This document shows, one piece after another, positions 26,968 through 37,309 of a stretch of 64,000 bases of DNA. This DNA comes from Eriocheir sinensis (taxonomy: Eukaryota; Arthropoda; Malacostraca; Decapoda; Varunidae), in NCBI RefSeq assembly GCF_024679095.1, contig NC_066515.1, positions 22,633,717 to 22,697,716 of the forward strand, read 5' to 3'. Made by a program: the position numbers and the translations under genes. The notes beneath the pieces were generated by a model, which worked only from the letters and a program-made list of their open reading frames with translations, had not been told where the DNA came from and made no database searches. Positions within the stretch are counted from its first letter, which is position 1; each line of letters opens with the position of its first letter.

Positions 26968-27048
26968 CAGCGAGTAGCGGGCTTTTTTTATTGTTTTCCT
27001 TTTTTTCTGTGCCCTTGTGCTGTCTCTTGCTGTAAAAAGAAAAAAACT
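26968..27048 (+). mobile_element. Crab SINE-like element, copy 5 (5'-truncated)
   Basis: It begins at gagcagcgagtagcgggc, then a T run, attgttttccttttttt, tgcccttgtgctgtctc, and an A-rich end gctgtaaaaagaaaaaa. The core matches copies at 44.8 and 50.1 kb. The head segment present in those copies is absent. Confidence 0.8.
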
Positions 27049-27954
27049 CTGAACGTACTCTGAGGAGAGACACGAATCACTGTGTCTGACGAAGTGCTTG
27101 TCACCTCGCAGGACACCAGACGCCCCCGCCACGCCCTGTTGAACGCCTCGCTTACCAGTACACTGACCTGATCCCTCGGCTGAGAACATTTTTGAGGTGT
27201 TAAGTGTCTTCGTCTCGTGGGTGCCGTGATGGATGAGGCTTCTCTTTCACGTTTATCTTCGCTTCCTTGTTTTCATATTTTCTTCTCATCTCTCTCCTTC
27301 TTTTTTGTGCTCTTCATCTTCTTCGTCCTCCTTGTTGTCTTCCTCTTATTCTTACTTGAGGACTTTTCAGAAAGAATTGTTACCTTGCTAAAGAACATGA
27401 TGCTTCTTCTCTTCTTCTATCTCCTCCTCCTCCTCCTCCTCCTCCTCCTCCCCCACACCTCCCAACCCATGTATCCAAGTCAAAAGCTAATTAAAAGTAT
27501 ATCTCTTCTTTCCTTGTTTTTGCGTCAATGAAGTAATCTTAAAGGACGGGCCACATTTTGTCATCCTACGAAATTTGTACATCAGCCTCGGGTTTCCCTC
27601 GCAGACGTGATTTGTTCCTTTCCTTGATTGTCTTGTTTAGCGGTGTTTCGAGGCTTTTTTTTTGTTGAGGTGATGTGGGAACTGAGAAGGCGTTGTGCTG
27701 GGAGAAATGAGGGATTGCTGAGGATGGCTGTGGAGTGGGTGAGGGAGGGTAATGAGGAGGTCTTGAGAGTCGGATGGATATTCTTGGATAGGACGAGGTA
27801 CTGAAGAGCTCTGAGAATGGGGTTTGTGAGCGAAAGAAAGTTCTGTAATGGGAAAGACAATCTTAGGACAACGTTTTTTCTACGTAGGGAAAAATTGAAC
27901 GACAGAAGGAAGAAAATCGTGAAATAGGAATGTCTAGAAATTGGGAAAGTTTAC
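27049..27954. other. Mixed single-copy DNA with a CT-rich block
   Basis: 27240-27460 is pyrimidine-rich with a (CTC)n core at 27421-27450. The rest is complex. Frames (104 codons plus, 92 codons minus) are compositional or unrecognised. Confidence 0.55.
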
Positions 27955-28100
27955 GGTTTAACAGATGAATATAGAAGTAAAATAATAAAAGAAAGGAATG
28001 GATTAGAGAGGTTTAAAAGAGCAACCTGTAAGTATAGGAGCAAAAGAATGGAATGGATTTGAGAGGCTAAAAAGATGAATGCACGAGTAAGGAAGTCGAC
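27955..28100. repeat. Short degenerate tandem repeat, about 55 bp
   Basis: The segment ggaatggatt-gagaggtttaaaaga occurs at about 27996 and 28050, with a related gatgaat-aagtaa flank on each side. There are 2 to 2.5 units. Confidence 0.65.
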
Positions 28101-28648
28101 AAAGGGGCTGACGATGACGAGGACCGTTCTGAGAGAGGGTTACATGAGTGAAAGAAAACGGGACGCTGCTGGATAGAGATGATGGTGCAGGGGAAGGGAG
28201 CAGCGGGTTAGAGGAAAGACGTAACGATTCTTGGCGGAGGCGTTGCAGGCTCAGTGAAGGGTACAAATGTGGAAGTGAGAAGCGGGAATAACGGAGGTGG
28301 AGGAGAGGCTGCAGGTGGATGCTCGAGGGCGACAACCACTCTAGCTAAATTAAGACATCCATTCTGTTTCTGCCTCCTTGGTTTCTGCTTAGAACTCAAA
28401 TTACCCTTTTTTTTGTCTACTTGGAATTGACGTGTTTCTGTTTAAAGCCAAGTGTTGTAAACGGTTCAAACCACATTATTATCTCACCATCACTTGAGGC
28501 AAAGGGTTAAGGGCCATCATTCTCACCAGTCACCTGAGGAGGGCCGTGACGAAGGCTCTCCAGGAACGTTGCAGAGCTGAAGGTGGGAAGAAGAGTGAGA
28601 ACGTCCTTACATATAACTGAAACATCTTACTCACAAAACCTTCCTCCT

Positions 28649-28652
<4 letters not shown>
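28101..28652. other. Single-copy DNA, no gene seen
   Basis: This complex sequence is covered on the minus strand by 63- and 110-codon Ser/Pro/Leu-rich frames without domains. Confidence 0.5.
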
Positions 28653-28701
<49 letters not shown>

Positions 28702-28805
28702 ATGTGAAAATATGTTAGTTCTTCCTTATTCATGACTGCAATACCGCTTTTATATACCCCTCCTTCAGTGTGTGTGTGTGTGTGTGTGTGTGCGCGTGTG
28801 TGTGT
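28653..28805. repeat. Duplicated (TG)n microsatellites
   Basis: (TG)n tracts at 28653-28699 and 28769-28805 (one CGCG interruption) are each preceded by cctccttca, so the microsatellite and its left flank may be duplicated as a unit of about 116 bp. Confidence 0.92.
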
Positions 28806-29684
28806 TGCTCTGGATAGTACAGGTGTGAATGCTCCATCAGTTAACCGGCAGGCTTGAGGGGCATAGCGAAAGGCAATAGAAATATAATATGTTATCACCG
28901 AATCCCCACCACCTTCAATTATTATTTTTTGTGTTCATGCATATGTTTGGACGCCCTTGTTTTTATTGGAGTCACTGGCCAGGCTGAGGAAGATTTCTAC
29001 ACTTGATTATTAGGAGCGAAGAGGTGTGTGTGAAAGCGCCAGGTATGAGAGCGCTCGCTAGGCACGTGTGAGAGAGGGAGCGAAGATAAGGCAGGTGTAG
29101 GCTTGGGATAAATTCACTAAAGAAAATAAATCTGCAAAGAATAATAGGAGTTAAGAGTTTTTTTGTTTTGGCATTTTCCTGTTTTTTTTTTTCATTGTTG
29201 ATTGCGCCCTGCAAGTGTTTATTCAATCTCTTTATTTCACTTTTTTTGTTTAATTTTAGTTCTTGGTCCACTCAACGCTACCGTAGACGATTATGAAAAA
29301 AAAAACATATAGTGATTATGTAAACGAGAATAAGGTGTGGCTATGAATAGAAGGGAAAAAAGATAATAAAGAAAGAGTAAAATATCTATATGCAAAGTTA
29401 ATAAATAAGGGGAAATTCGAATTGAAGAAAGGAATGTTGGAGTTCATTAAAAGACAGAGGAAAAAAAAAATAGTATGAACCGTAAAATAACTGATGGTGT
29501 TAATTATTAAAGGTAAAAAGTGAGCAAAAATATTAATTACGAAATGAAAACAGTTAATGAAGAGCCGAGTGAGTGACATAATCAGGTTGGATGGAGGGAT
29601 TAGCTTGATTAATGAGGGCAGGTGCAAAGTGTGGGCGGGTTACGGGGTGAGAAGAGATTAACACCGAGGCTTTTGATGTAGAGG
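28806..29684. other. AT-rich single-copy DNA, no gene seen
   Basis: There are several A and T runs (for example 29295-29305 and 29460-29470). A T-rich patch at 29155-29215 has a vague resemblance to the crab element core but lacks agtagcgggc and was not counted. Confidence 0.55.
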
Positions 29685-30875
29685 ACGAAGGTAATTGAAG
29701 GTTGGCGTGAGGGTGCGAAGGAATAGAATGACTCAAGTTAGTGATGTAAGAGGAACAGTTAAAGAATTTGTTGTTGCCTGTGAAAAAAAATATTAGTTCG
29801 AATATATCCATTTTTTTTTTATATCATTGAAAGAACGAAGGCAATTGAAGGTTGACGTGAGGGTGCGAGGGAATAGAATGACTTAAGTTAGTGATATAAG
29901 AGGAACAGTTAAAGAATTTGTTGTTGGCTGTGAAAAAAAAAGCTCGAATATATCCAATTTTTTTATATCATTGAAAGAACGAAAGCAATTGAAGGTTGAC
30001 GTGAGGGTGCGAGGGAATATAATGACTTAAGTTAGTGATATAAGAGGAACAGTTAAAGAATTTGTTGTTGGCTGTGAAAAAAAAAAATAGTTCGAATATA
30101 TCCATTTTTTTTATATCATTGAAAGAACGAAGGTAATTGAAGGTTGACGTGAGGGCGCGAGGGAATACTATGACTTAGATTAGTGATATCATTAATCGGA
30201 AGAGTTTTAAGAATTTGTTATTGACTGCGAAAAAAAATAGTTCGAATATACCCGTTTTTTTATTACCGAGAGGACGAAGGCATTTGAAGGTTAGCGTGAA
30301 GGTGCAAGTGGATAAAATGACTTAAGTTAGTGATATCATTAACAGGAAGAGTTTTAAGACTTTGCATTTGGCTGATGAAGAAGAATAGTTCGAATACACC
30401 CATTTTTTTTATATCATTCAAAGGACGAAAGCAATTGAAGGTTGGCGTTGAGGCTGCAAGGGAGTAAAATGACTTAGGTTAGTGATAAAGTTAACAGGAA
30501 GAGTTTTAAGAATTTGTAATTGACCGTGGAAAAAATAATAGTTGGAATACACCCGTTTTTTTATATATCAAACAAAGGACGAAGGCAATTGAAGGTTGGC
30601 GTTGAGGATACAAAGGAGTAAAATGACTTAGGTTAGTGATAAAGTTAACAGGAAGAGTTTTAAGAATTTGTTATTGACCGAGGAAAAAAAATTAGTTCGA
30701 ATACACCCGTTTTTTTATATTATTGAAAGGAAGAAGGCAATTGAAGTTGTACATATGGGCGCAAGGGAAGAAATGACTTAGGTTAGTGATATCATTAATC
30801 GGAAGAGTTTTAAGAATTTGATACCGGCTGTGAGGAAAATAAATAGTTCGAATACAACCATTTTTTTATATATAT
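29685..30875. repeat. Tandem repeat, unit 144-154 bp, 8 copies
   Basis: The landmark ttgaaggtt or ttgaagtt lies at 29695, 29845, 29989, 30137, 30284, 30435, 30589 and 30741. Each unit has gacgaaggcaattgaaggtt, a gaatagaatgacttaagtta segment, agtgatat, an aacag-aagagtttta/aaagaatttg segment, an A-run, agttcgaatatatcc or a variant, and a T-run. The first three or four units share one sequence type (gataagaggaacagttaaag) and the later ones another (gttaacaggaagagttttaa), so two subfamilies are juxtaposed. There is no coding frame. Confidence 0.95.
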
Positions 30876-31205
<330 letters not shown>

Positions 31206-31524
31206 AATTCCAGCTACTAATAGGCACAACAAAAGTAAGTGAGAGATAGCGTGTTAGGCGTTAGGGCGGAGGTGTCTCGAGGGAACAATACGTAAGGCGG
31301 GCTGTTGAGGCTTCGAGGTCGGCCTGTGTCCAAGATCTTTACGATAACCTCCCGCGGCCGCGTCTGTCCCGTGGGCGCTAACTCGATTAACAGCTAACGG
31401 AGGATTCTTAGCTTTCCTCCGCCTGGCTTAGCGCTGCGGGGTAGGTCGAAGGTGAGGTTGTTGTTATCGTTTATCCCGTTCATTATTTTTTTCTTGTTTG
31501 CTTTCGTGTTATTATTTTGGTTTT
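31206..31524. other. GC-richer single-copy DNA
   Basis: 31260-31450 is complex with cctcccgcggccgcgtctgt and ggctaacgg-type segments. It has no coding frame. It could be regulatory DNA but has no clear motif cluster. Confidence 0.45.
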
Positions 31525-31900
31525 GACCTTTTTTTTTGTTTGTTTTTGTTTCATCACCGTAACTGTTTCCCTATTTTTTTCTTTTTTTTGTGTTCGTTTT
31601 GCTCATCTTCCTCTTTCTCCACTTCCGGAATTGTTTACTCCACTTTTTTGTTTGTTTTTGTTTCATCACCGTAACTGTTTCCCTCTTTTTTTTCTTTTTT
31701 TTGTGTTCGTTTTGCTCGTCATCCTATTTCTCCACTTCCGGAATTGTTTACTCCTCTTTTTTCTCCACCTTTTCCTCGTTCTTGTATTCATTATGGTCAT
31801 TTTCACCTCTTTCTCCACTTCCACAATTCTATACCCCTCTTTTCCCTCTCCTTTTCCTCGTTCCTGTATTTATTATGGTCTTTATCCACTTTGTTTTTGC
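31525..31900. repeat. T/C-rich tandem repeat, 112-bp unit, about 3 units
   Basis: catcaccgtaactgtttccc occurs at 31552 and 31664, and the flanking gtgttcgttttgctc, ctccacttccggaattgttt and actcc segments recur at the same 112-bp offset. A diverged continuation follows, with ttttcctcgttc-tgtatt at about 31769 and 31852. The 216- and 239-codon plus-strand frames are Phe/Leu/Ser-rich translations of the array. Confidence 0.88.
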
Positions 31901-32229
31901 TCATCTTCGTTTCTCTCCTACACCCTTGAATATTTTTGCTTTCTCTATTTGCCTTCATGTTTTCCTAATTTTGATAACATCCTTTCTGGTGCTGATTATG
32001 CTTTCCTTTTGTTCCTATTTTTTCATCTTCATCTCCTGTTTTTTCCTTTTACTAATGTTCCTTTGGGTGGTTATTCTCGTCTTTCTTTTCCTCATTTACA
32101 TTATATTTTTTTTTGTTTCACCTGCTTCCTCGACTTTCTCTTTATTGCGTTTCTCCTCCTCTTCCCCTTTCTCTTCCTCCTCCTCCGCCTCCTCGCGTCA
32201 CCGGGGACACGTCACCCTCACAGACCGTC
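31901..32229. other. Pyrimidine-rich tail
   Basis: T- and CT-rich DNA continues from the array to about 32210, with a (CCT)n-like end at 32155-32195. The open frames are compositional. Confidence 0.65.
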
Positions 32230-33028
32230 GACATAATTAGTTAATGACCTCCCGCCGATAGCATCTCGCGGCCCTTCCTCCTCCACCGTATTATTTCACT
32301 CCTGATGGACAATTCGAGTTAATTGGCGCCGAAAAACACCAAGAACAAATCTGCTGAATACGATTAAAGCTTCTGGAGCCATTAAGAAGAGGAATGCGCG
32401 GCCCGGCAAGATGTATCCCAGTTTTACCCCGCAATCAGAGAGCCAAATGAGAGGTGTTCAAAGATCTATCAGGGAGGGGGCGGGGCGGCCTCTGATCCAC
32501 GACGCCTCACAGCCAATGGGCGGCCGGTGGGCGTGGCCTCCGGGAACCAAACACTGTATTGGGTGAAATATGATCAACCTTTACGAGATTGTACGAGGTG
32601 GAAAAATGACCTCCAGCTTTCTTGATTAAAAAAAATGTGAAAAAGAAACAAACTTGCAACATATCATAATTTCTCAAGAATTTAGTAATGGACAATTTCT
32701 ACACGATAGTATGAAGTGCAGAATGTAACCCCAAGCCTTGTTAATTAATGAAGAAAAGTTTGTCTACGAAAGTACTAAAATGAGAGTTTTCAAAGCAAAC
32801 CTTTCCGAAAAATCTAAGGAAAGAACACCCAGGAAAATGTAAAGAGGTAAACAGTAACTACTCTCTTAATACGAGTTTTCCAATTAATATTATTGTAAAT
32901 ATCATGTTTGCTGACCTACCTCAACGACCTCTGCAATTACTCTGTTCACGCGGGTTCACGAGCAAAGGTTTTAATTCCTTTGTTTTGACACTTAGGGGTT
33001 GACGACTTGTTATGACTCATGCTTCCAG

Positions 33029-33031
<3 letters not shown>
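32230..33031. other. Complex single-copy block with a diverged internal duplication
   Basis: 32230-32560 is unbiased, GC-richer sequence including ttaattggcgccg and gattaaagcttctgg. At 32575-32640 and 32694-32757 two diverged copies about 119 bp apart share an acga-gta-gaggtg, tgacctc, ccagc-tt and ttgattaa pattern. No coding frame is convincing. Confidence 0.45.

Positions 33032-33116
<85 letters not shown>
33032..33116. repeat. (GA)n microsatellite, 85 bp
   Basis: This is a pure tract flanked by single-copy DNA. Confidence 0.97.
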
Positions 33117-33119
<3 letters not shown>

Positions 33120-33197
33120 TGTCGATGAGTTGTCTGTAGTGGATGAAGGATGCTGATGAAATAAGTACAGTTTCGAGTTCGCTGGATGAGGTTTGCC

Positions 33198-33330
33198 TGA
33201 AGGTGATGATGGTGGTGATGAGAGTGGTGGTGGTGGCGGTGATGGTGATGGTAGTGATGATGGTGGTGGTGATGGTGGTAGTGATGAGTGATGGTGATGG
33301 TTGTGGTGGTGGAGGTGGGGACTGTGGAGG
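33198..33330. repeat. GGT/GAT trinucleotide block
   Basis: GGTGGT and GATGGT patterns give a Val/Met/Gly-rich plus frame and a His-rich minus frame (112 codons). Both are low-complexity translations. Confidence 0.9.
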
Positions 33331-33497
33331 TTGAATATATTCTTTCTTTACTCATTAACAGGTTGACGTGGGGAAGTAAATGGCGTTAAGAAGTCTTGGG
33401 AAAAAAAAAGTAGAGAAAGTTAATTTGTTTCCTTTTGATTATTTATTTTCTCTTGCAAGTTAAAGAGAATGTATAATTACACATAATAGTCTTTCCT

Positions 33498-33499
<2 letters not shown>
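33331..33499. other. Single-copy DNA
   Basis: This is AT-rich spacer between the GGT block and the CA tract. Nothing was recognised. Confidence 0.5.

Positions 33500-33587
<88 letters not shown>
33500..33587. repeat. Compound (CA)n-(GA)n microsatellite
   Basis: A 57-bp (CA)n runs directly into a 30-bp (GA)n with a single junction. Confidence 0.97.
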
Positions 33588-33589
<2 letters not shown>

Positions 33590-33879
33590 CCCGGAGTGCG
33601 TAAGACTACAAAAAAAACAAAAAAAAAAAACGCCGTGATGGAGGCTGTGTTATGATTTAAGGTGTTGGGAGATGATCATTTACCCATTACCTCGGCGTGA
33701 TCTATACGGCGTCCCTCTGGTGGCCGGTCGACGCCTCACTACCAAACGACCATGATTCTACCGGGCCGCGTTGACAGCAAGCCATTACCGACCCATCCCG
33801 GCGCGGCGGAGGTGACGGACTGCTGGGCGAGCGCTCGGGTCCTCTGCTTTTACTTTTTTCCTTCATGTTATTAGTTACC

Positions 33880-33923
<44 letters not shown>

Positions 33924-34355
33924 AAGTAGAAAAGAAGGGGGATGGTTCAAGCGAAGGAGATTTAATTGAATGGTGGTCAAGGATTTATACCCCAGTTTTT
34001 AAATAAAGATATATTGACCCCGTGGTAATGAGAGAGAGAGAGGGAGGGAGAGGGAGAGGGAGGGAGAGTTTGGATGAAGAGTAGACGGAAAGACGAAGGA
34101 GAAGAAAGGAGGGAAAGTTACTGGAGGAGAATGAGAAAGAGAGAAAAGGACAAGGAAGCAGGGAAAAAAAATAAAGTGAGTGGAGAAAGATGCGATAATG
34201 TATGTAGAAGAGGAAAGAAGAGAAGAAGAAAAAGTGAAAAGTAGCGGAGGAGGTAGAGGAGAGAAGGGAGGCAAAGGAAGAAGGCAGGATAGGAGGGGAG
34301 GGAGCAGGAGGAGAGAAGGAAGGAGGGGGAGAAGGTAAGGGGGGAGGACCGGCTA
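33588..34355. repeat. GC-richer single-copy block, (GA)n, then purine-rich DNA
   Basis: 33660-33860 is complex sequence with ggcgcggcggaggtgacgg. A (GA)n tract lies at 33882-33921. 34030-34350 is almost purely purine on the + strand with GGGAGG patterns. The minus-strand frames (91-92 codons) are Ser/Leu/Pro-rich shadows. Confidence 0.75.
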
Positions 34356-34600
34356 CCTAATGAATGTGTGAGGCAGCAGTCGTGAGGAGAGGCCCGACCT
34401 AATCACAGCCGCCCGCTTATCTATCACGGCCGGCCTTTATCTATCATGCCCCGCCGCTTATCATGCCATTAACAGCCACCCGCGGGCCCTGAGCCTCACC
34501 ACGCCGCCGCTGGACACTATGGCTCCTGCGTGGGTGTGTGGGGAAGGGTTTTGTTGATATATTTATTTATCTTTTTATGTCCTGGGAGGTTTTCAACGCT
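34356..34600. other. GC-rich then T-rich single-copy DNA
   Basis: 34380-34520 contains cttatctatcacggccggcc and a related second phrase, ccttatctatcatg-type, in close succession. These are short GATA-containing direct repeats. No gene is seen. Confidence 0.45.
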
Positions 34601-34742
34601 GTTTTCCTTTATAGCTTTGTTCTGTTTTTGTGATTTTTTTTTTTATATTTTCTTCATTTTTAGTTTGTTCTTTTTCCTTTATCTTCGTTTTCTTGGCTTC
34701 TCTTCCTCTTCTCTTTTCGTTTTTTTCTTATTTCGTCATCAT
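34601..34742. repeat. T-rich dispersed repeat, copy A
   Basis: ttttcctttat, gttctgtttttgtgat, a T run, atattttc, ttcattttagtttt, then cctttatcttcgttttcttg and gcttctcttcctct match 36440-36580 in the same order at high identity. This is a dispersed duplicate about 1.84 kb apart, not a tandem unit. Copy A leads straight into a TTAGG tract. Confidence 0.85.
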
Positions 34743-34945
34743 CTGTTAGGTTAGGTTAGATTAGGTTAGGTTAGGTTAGGATAGGATAGGCCACGTTACT
34801 ATACGCATGATACTGATTGGGGGAGTGCGAATAATTAAATGGGAGTGCAATTTAAATGTATAATAATGACTGGAGGAGTGCAAATTATACGTGTAATAAC
34901 GACTGGGGAGTGCAATATCTTGGGGATTGTATATTAAAAGCTTAA
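34743..34945. repeat. Interstitial TTAGG tract with dispersed repeat, copy A
   Basis: A (TTAGG)n tract with a few variants (34746-34790) is followed by about 155 bp of cgcatgatactgattggggg and three further variants of the phrase ataatgactgg-ggagtgcaaat. The same composite, with TTAGG tract first and then this sequence, is present at 56107-56324. TTAGG is the arthropod telomere repeat. The pair defines a dispersed element with telomere motifs at one edge. Confidence 0.85.
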
Positions 34946-34949
34946 CCGG

Positions 34950-35101
34950 TACCTGAACACCTCTTTTTTCTTTTTTCATCTCAAAAAAACTCCTCTCTAA
35001 TCTTTTTATGAGCAGTGAGTAGCAGGCTTTTTTTTCATTGTTATTTTCTTTTTTTTTTCTAAGCCCTTGAACTGTTTCCTTTGCTGTAAAAAAAAAAAAA
35101 T
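34950..35101 (+). mobile_element. Crab SINE-like element, copy 6 (near full length)
   Basis: A diverged head (gaacacctct, then a T-rich middle) is followed by gagcagtgagtagcaggc, a T run, tcattgttattttcttt, aagcccttgaactgtttcc and tttgctg plus a 13-A tail. It begins within about 10 bp of the end of the TTAGG-linked repeat, forming a composite cluster. Confidence 0.8.
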
Positions 35102-35439
35102 CATGGGTATCAGAATAATACCTGGCAAGGACGTGAGACAAACATTCAAAAGGAAATCACGTGTACAGGTTACCCAGAAATGTTTCAATCTAGCCCTCGT
35201 TGAGACAGGTGGAGACGGTAAAAAGCGAGCTCGTGACCGGAGTAGTGTCCTAAATACAACACTTCGCTGAGGTAATTATAACATATCAAGATAATTAAGG
35301 AAGTGGGGACGCAGGACTCAGTGTGACTTACGCTAAACGGTGGCGGAGCGTCGTTGGCGTCGTGGTTATGAAGACGGAGGGAGGAGGGAGCGGCGATTAG
35401 CGTGTGGCGGGTGGTCACGCTGGGGTGTCCGTCACGTGC
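35102..35439. other. Single-copy DNA, no gene seen
   Basis: This is complex sequence. Frames on both strands (67 and 77 codons) have normal composition but no recognised domain. Confidence 0.5.
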
Positions 35440-35985
35440 CTGCTTGAAGAGTCCTGCCTGAAAAAAAAAGGATATCTTCAGAAGGATCTTTTTTGTCGTA
35501 GGATACTATTCGGTTGGAAGGAGAGGAGTTTTACTGGTAGGATATTTTTGTTTCGTTTTTGGGTTCTTCTATGTCAATATTTTTTTTAGATATATGACTT
35601 TTTGTTAGTTATATTGCCTTGGGAATTAGAATGCTAACCTGATAAGGATACTCTCTCGTGGGGTTAGGAGTGCAGTGAGAAGGATATTTATTGGAAGGAT
35701 CAGAGGAGTCACATGTCATTTTGTAGGATTCTTTCAGCTTGACGATCCTCTTTAGGGAAGGATTCAGTGTCTAAGGCAACATATAAGGCGCTCGTAGGAT
35801 GCTATTTAGGTTAAGGATCATCTCGGCAAAAGGTTCCTGCCTCAGGGGATCCATGGCGGGGCTGGCAGGACCCTGTGATGTTAGGAGCCTCCGCAGGGAA
35901 GGATAATGTTCGGTGGTAGGATATTGTCGGAGGCGGGGTCGTGCATGGCGCTCGTGCCTGCCTTGGGGTCCTTCCTGCCTCCGAG
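35440..35985. repeat. Region with many AGGAT(A) motifs, possible decayed repeat
   Basis: The pentamer AGGAT, often as gtaggata or aaggat, recurs more than a dozen times at irregular spacing of roughly 20-60 bp, with gttcggt-ggaagg-like flanks at several. This could be an old, highly diverged array. I could not define a unit length. Confidence 0.4.
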
Positions 35986-35989
35986 ATCC

Positions 35990-36125
35990 TTATCAGGACT
36001 CGTCGGGGCAGTTAGGAGGCGTGGGCGGGTTGGGGCGGGGCGGGGTGGCGCTGGGGTGAGGGGAGGGGGAAGGGGTGTGGTAAGGGAAGGGGGAGGGGGA
36101 GTGAAGGGGTTTGAGGAGGGTTACT
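35990..36125. repeat. G-rich block with dense GGGG runs
   Basis: From 35999 to 36118 the + strand has runs of 3-5 G separated by 1-4 bases for over 100 bp. This is followed by a CT-rich block (36125-36200), so purine and pyrimidine strands switch sharply. It has strong G-quadruplex potential by composition. Confidence 0.8.
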
Positions 36126-36439
36126 TTCCCCCCCCCATGCAAGGTACCGTACAATCTCCTCTCCCTCCTTCCCTCCCTCCTTCCCTCCTCCCTCCCACCA
36201 TCCTGCCTTCCCAGTCAGCTTCAGCAACCCCAAAGGAACGTGGAGGAATGTGTTAATTGCATCTTTGAGGGATTCATTTTGTCATCGTGGCCAGCTAGTT
36301 GATGGAGGGAGCGAGGGAGGGAGGGAAGGAGGGAGTGGAAGGAAAGATGGTCATTATAGAGGTGTGTGCTTCTTCCTGAGTGTTTTTTCTTCCTCTAAGT
36401 AAAATATAATGTTCTCGTTTTGCTCTTTAAGGTGATGGT
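36126..36439. other. CT-rich then GGA-rich DNA
   Basis: 36125-36200 is ccctccttccctcc-type, 36300-36345 is ggagggagcgaggg-type, and the remainder is single-copy. No gene is supported. Confidence 0.6.
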
Positions 36440-36580
36440 GTTTTCCTTTATATTTTGGTTCTGTTTTTGTGATGTTTTTTTTTTCGATATTTTCATTTTA
36501 GTTTTTTTTTTTCCTTTATCTTCGTTTTCTTGGCTTCTCTTCCTCTTTCTATTTTTTTTTCTTATTTCGTCTTCTTTTAG
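36440..36580. repeat. T-rich dispersed repeat, copy B
   Basis: This matches copy A at 34601-34742 along its full length, with scattered substitutions and T-run length changes. Unlike copy A, it is not followed by TTAGG. Confidence 0.85.
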
Positions 36581-37305
36581 TATATTATAACATCATTAAC
36601 ACTGTATTTAGTATCTTTCTCTTTCATCTTCTCTAATTTATCTTCTTTGCCTCTCCTCACCTCCTCGTTCTTCTCCATCCCCTCTTCCTCCTCCTCCTCA
36701 ACTCTCTCCTCCTCTTCCTCTTCCTCCTCCTACCTGCCTACCCACCAATCTGATTTTGTTGTTCTTTCATCCAATAATCCGCATCTCCATCAAATATTTT
36801 CCACCTTCACGTCATTTTTCCTCACCATCATTTTCTCCATCATCATATTTTTCGTCCACTCTCTATCCGTCCTCACCTCATTCTCACTTTCCATCTATCT
36901 TCCTCATCATCTCATTTATCTCTGTTTCCTTCCATCCCTCCCTCTATCCCTTCTTTTTATCATTTTTCCCTTCATCCTCCCCAATCATTACTTTTATTTC
37001 CCATTCATATTTTTACCTTCACATTATTTTCCTTTATTTCTCCTCTTCTCTTCATCTTTCCTCATCGGTTTTCCTCCACGCCTCCATTCATTCCTCTTGC
37101 TTCCCTCTTTCATCCTATCTCTCCCATTCGCCTCCTTTCCTTCATCCTCCAGTTCCTCCATTCATCCCTCTCCATCTCTGTTTTGCTTCTCTTCATTCCT
37201 CTTTCCTTATCCCCTTCTTTCCCTTCTTATCTTCCTTCTGCTTTCCTTCTATCCTTCGTCTGATTCCTCCTTCCCTCCTCTCTCCCTCCCTCCCTTCAGG
37301 AACTT
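36581..37305. other. Homopyrimidine-rich domain, about 0.7 kb
   Basis: C and T dominate the + strand, with tcctcct and ccatc phrases. The 200- and 258-codon plus-strand frames are Ser/Phe/Pro/Leu-rich and overlap in two phases, which is expected from composition rather than coding. Confidence 0.75.
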
Positions 37306-37309
37306 CCTC

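Noticed and set aside
29155..29215. Tenth copy of the SINE-like element
   Set aside because: T-rich with a tgcgccctgcaagtg segment, but agtagcgggc and the A-tail landmarks are missing, so the match is too weak.
31517..32240. 239- and 216-codon frames resembling hydrophobic membrane proteins
   Set aside because: Phe/Leu-rich because the DNA is T/C-rich and tandemly repeated with a 112-bp unit. Hydrophobicity here does not indicate membrane segments of a real protein.
34743..34800. TTAGG tract as a true chromosome end
   Set aside because: The tract is short, imperfect and flanked on both sides by ordinary sequence, as are those at 6.7 and 56.1 kb, so they are interstitial.
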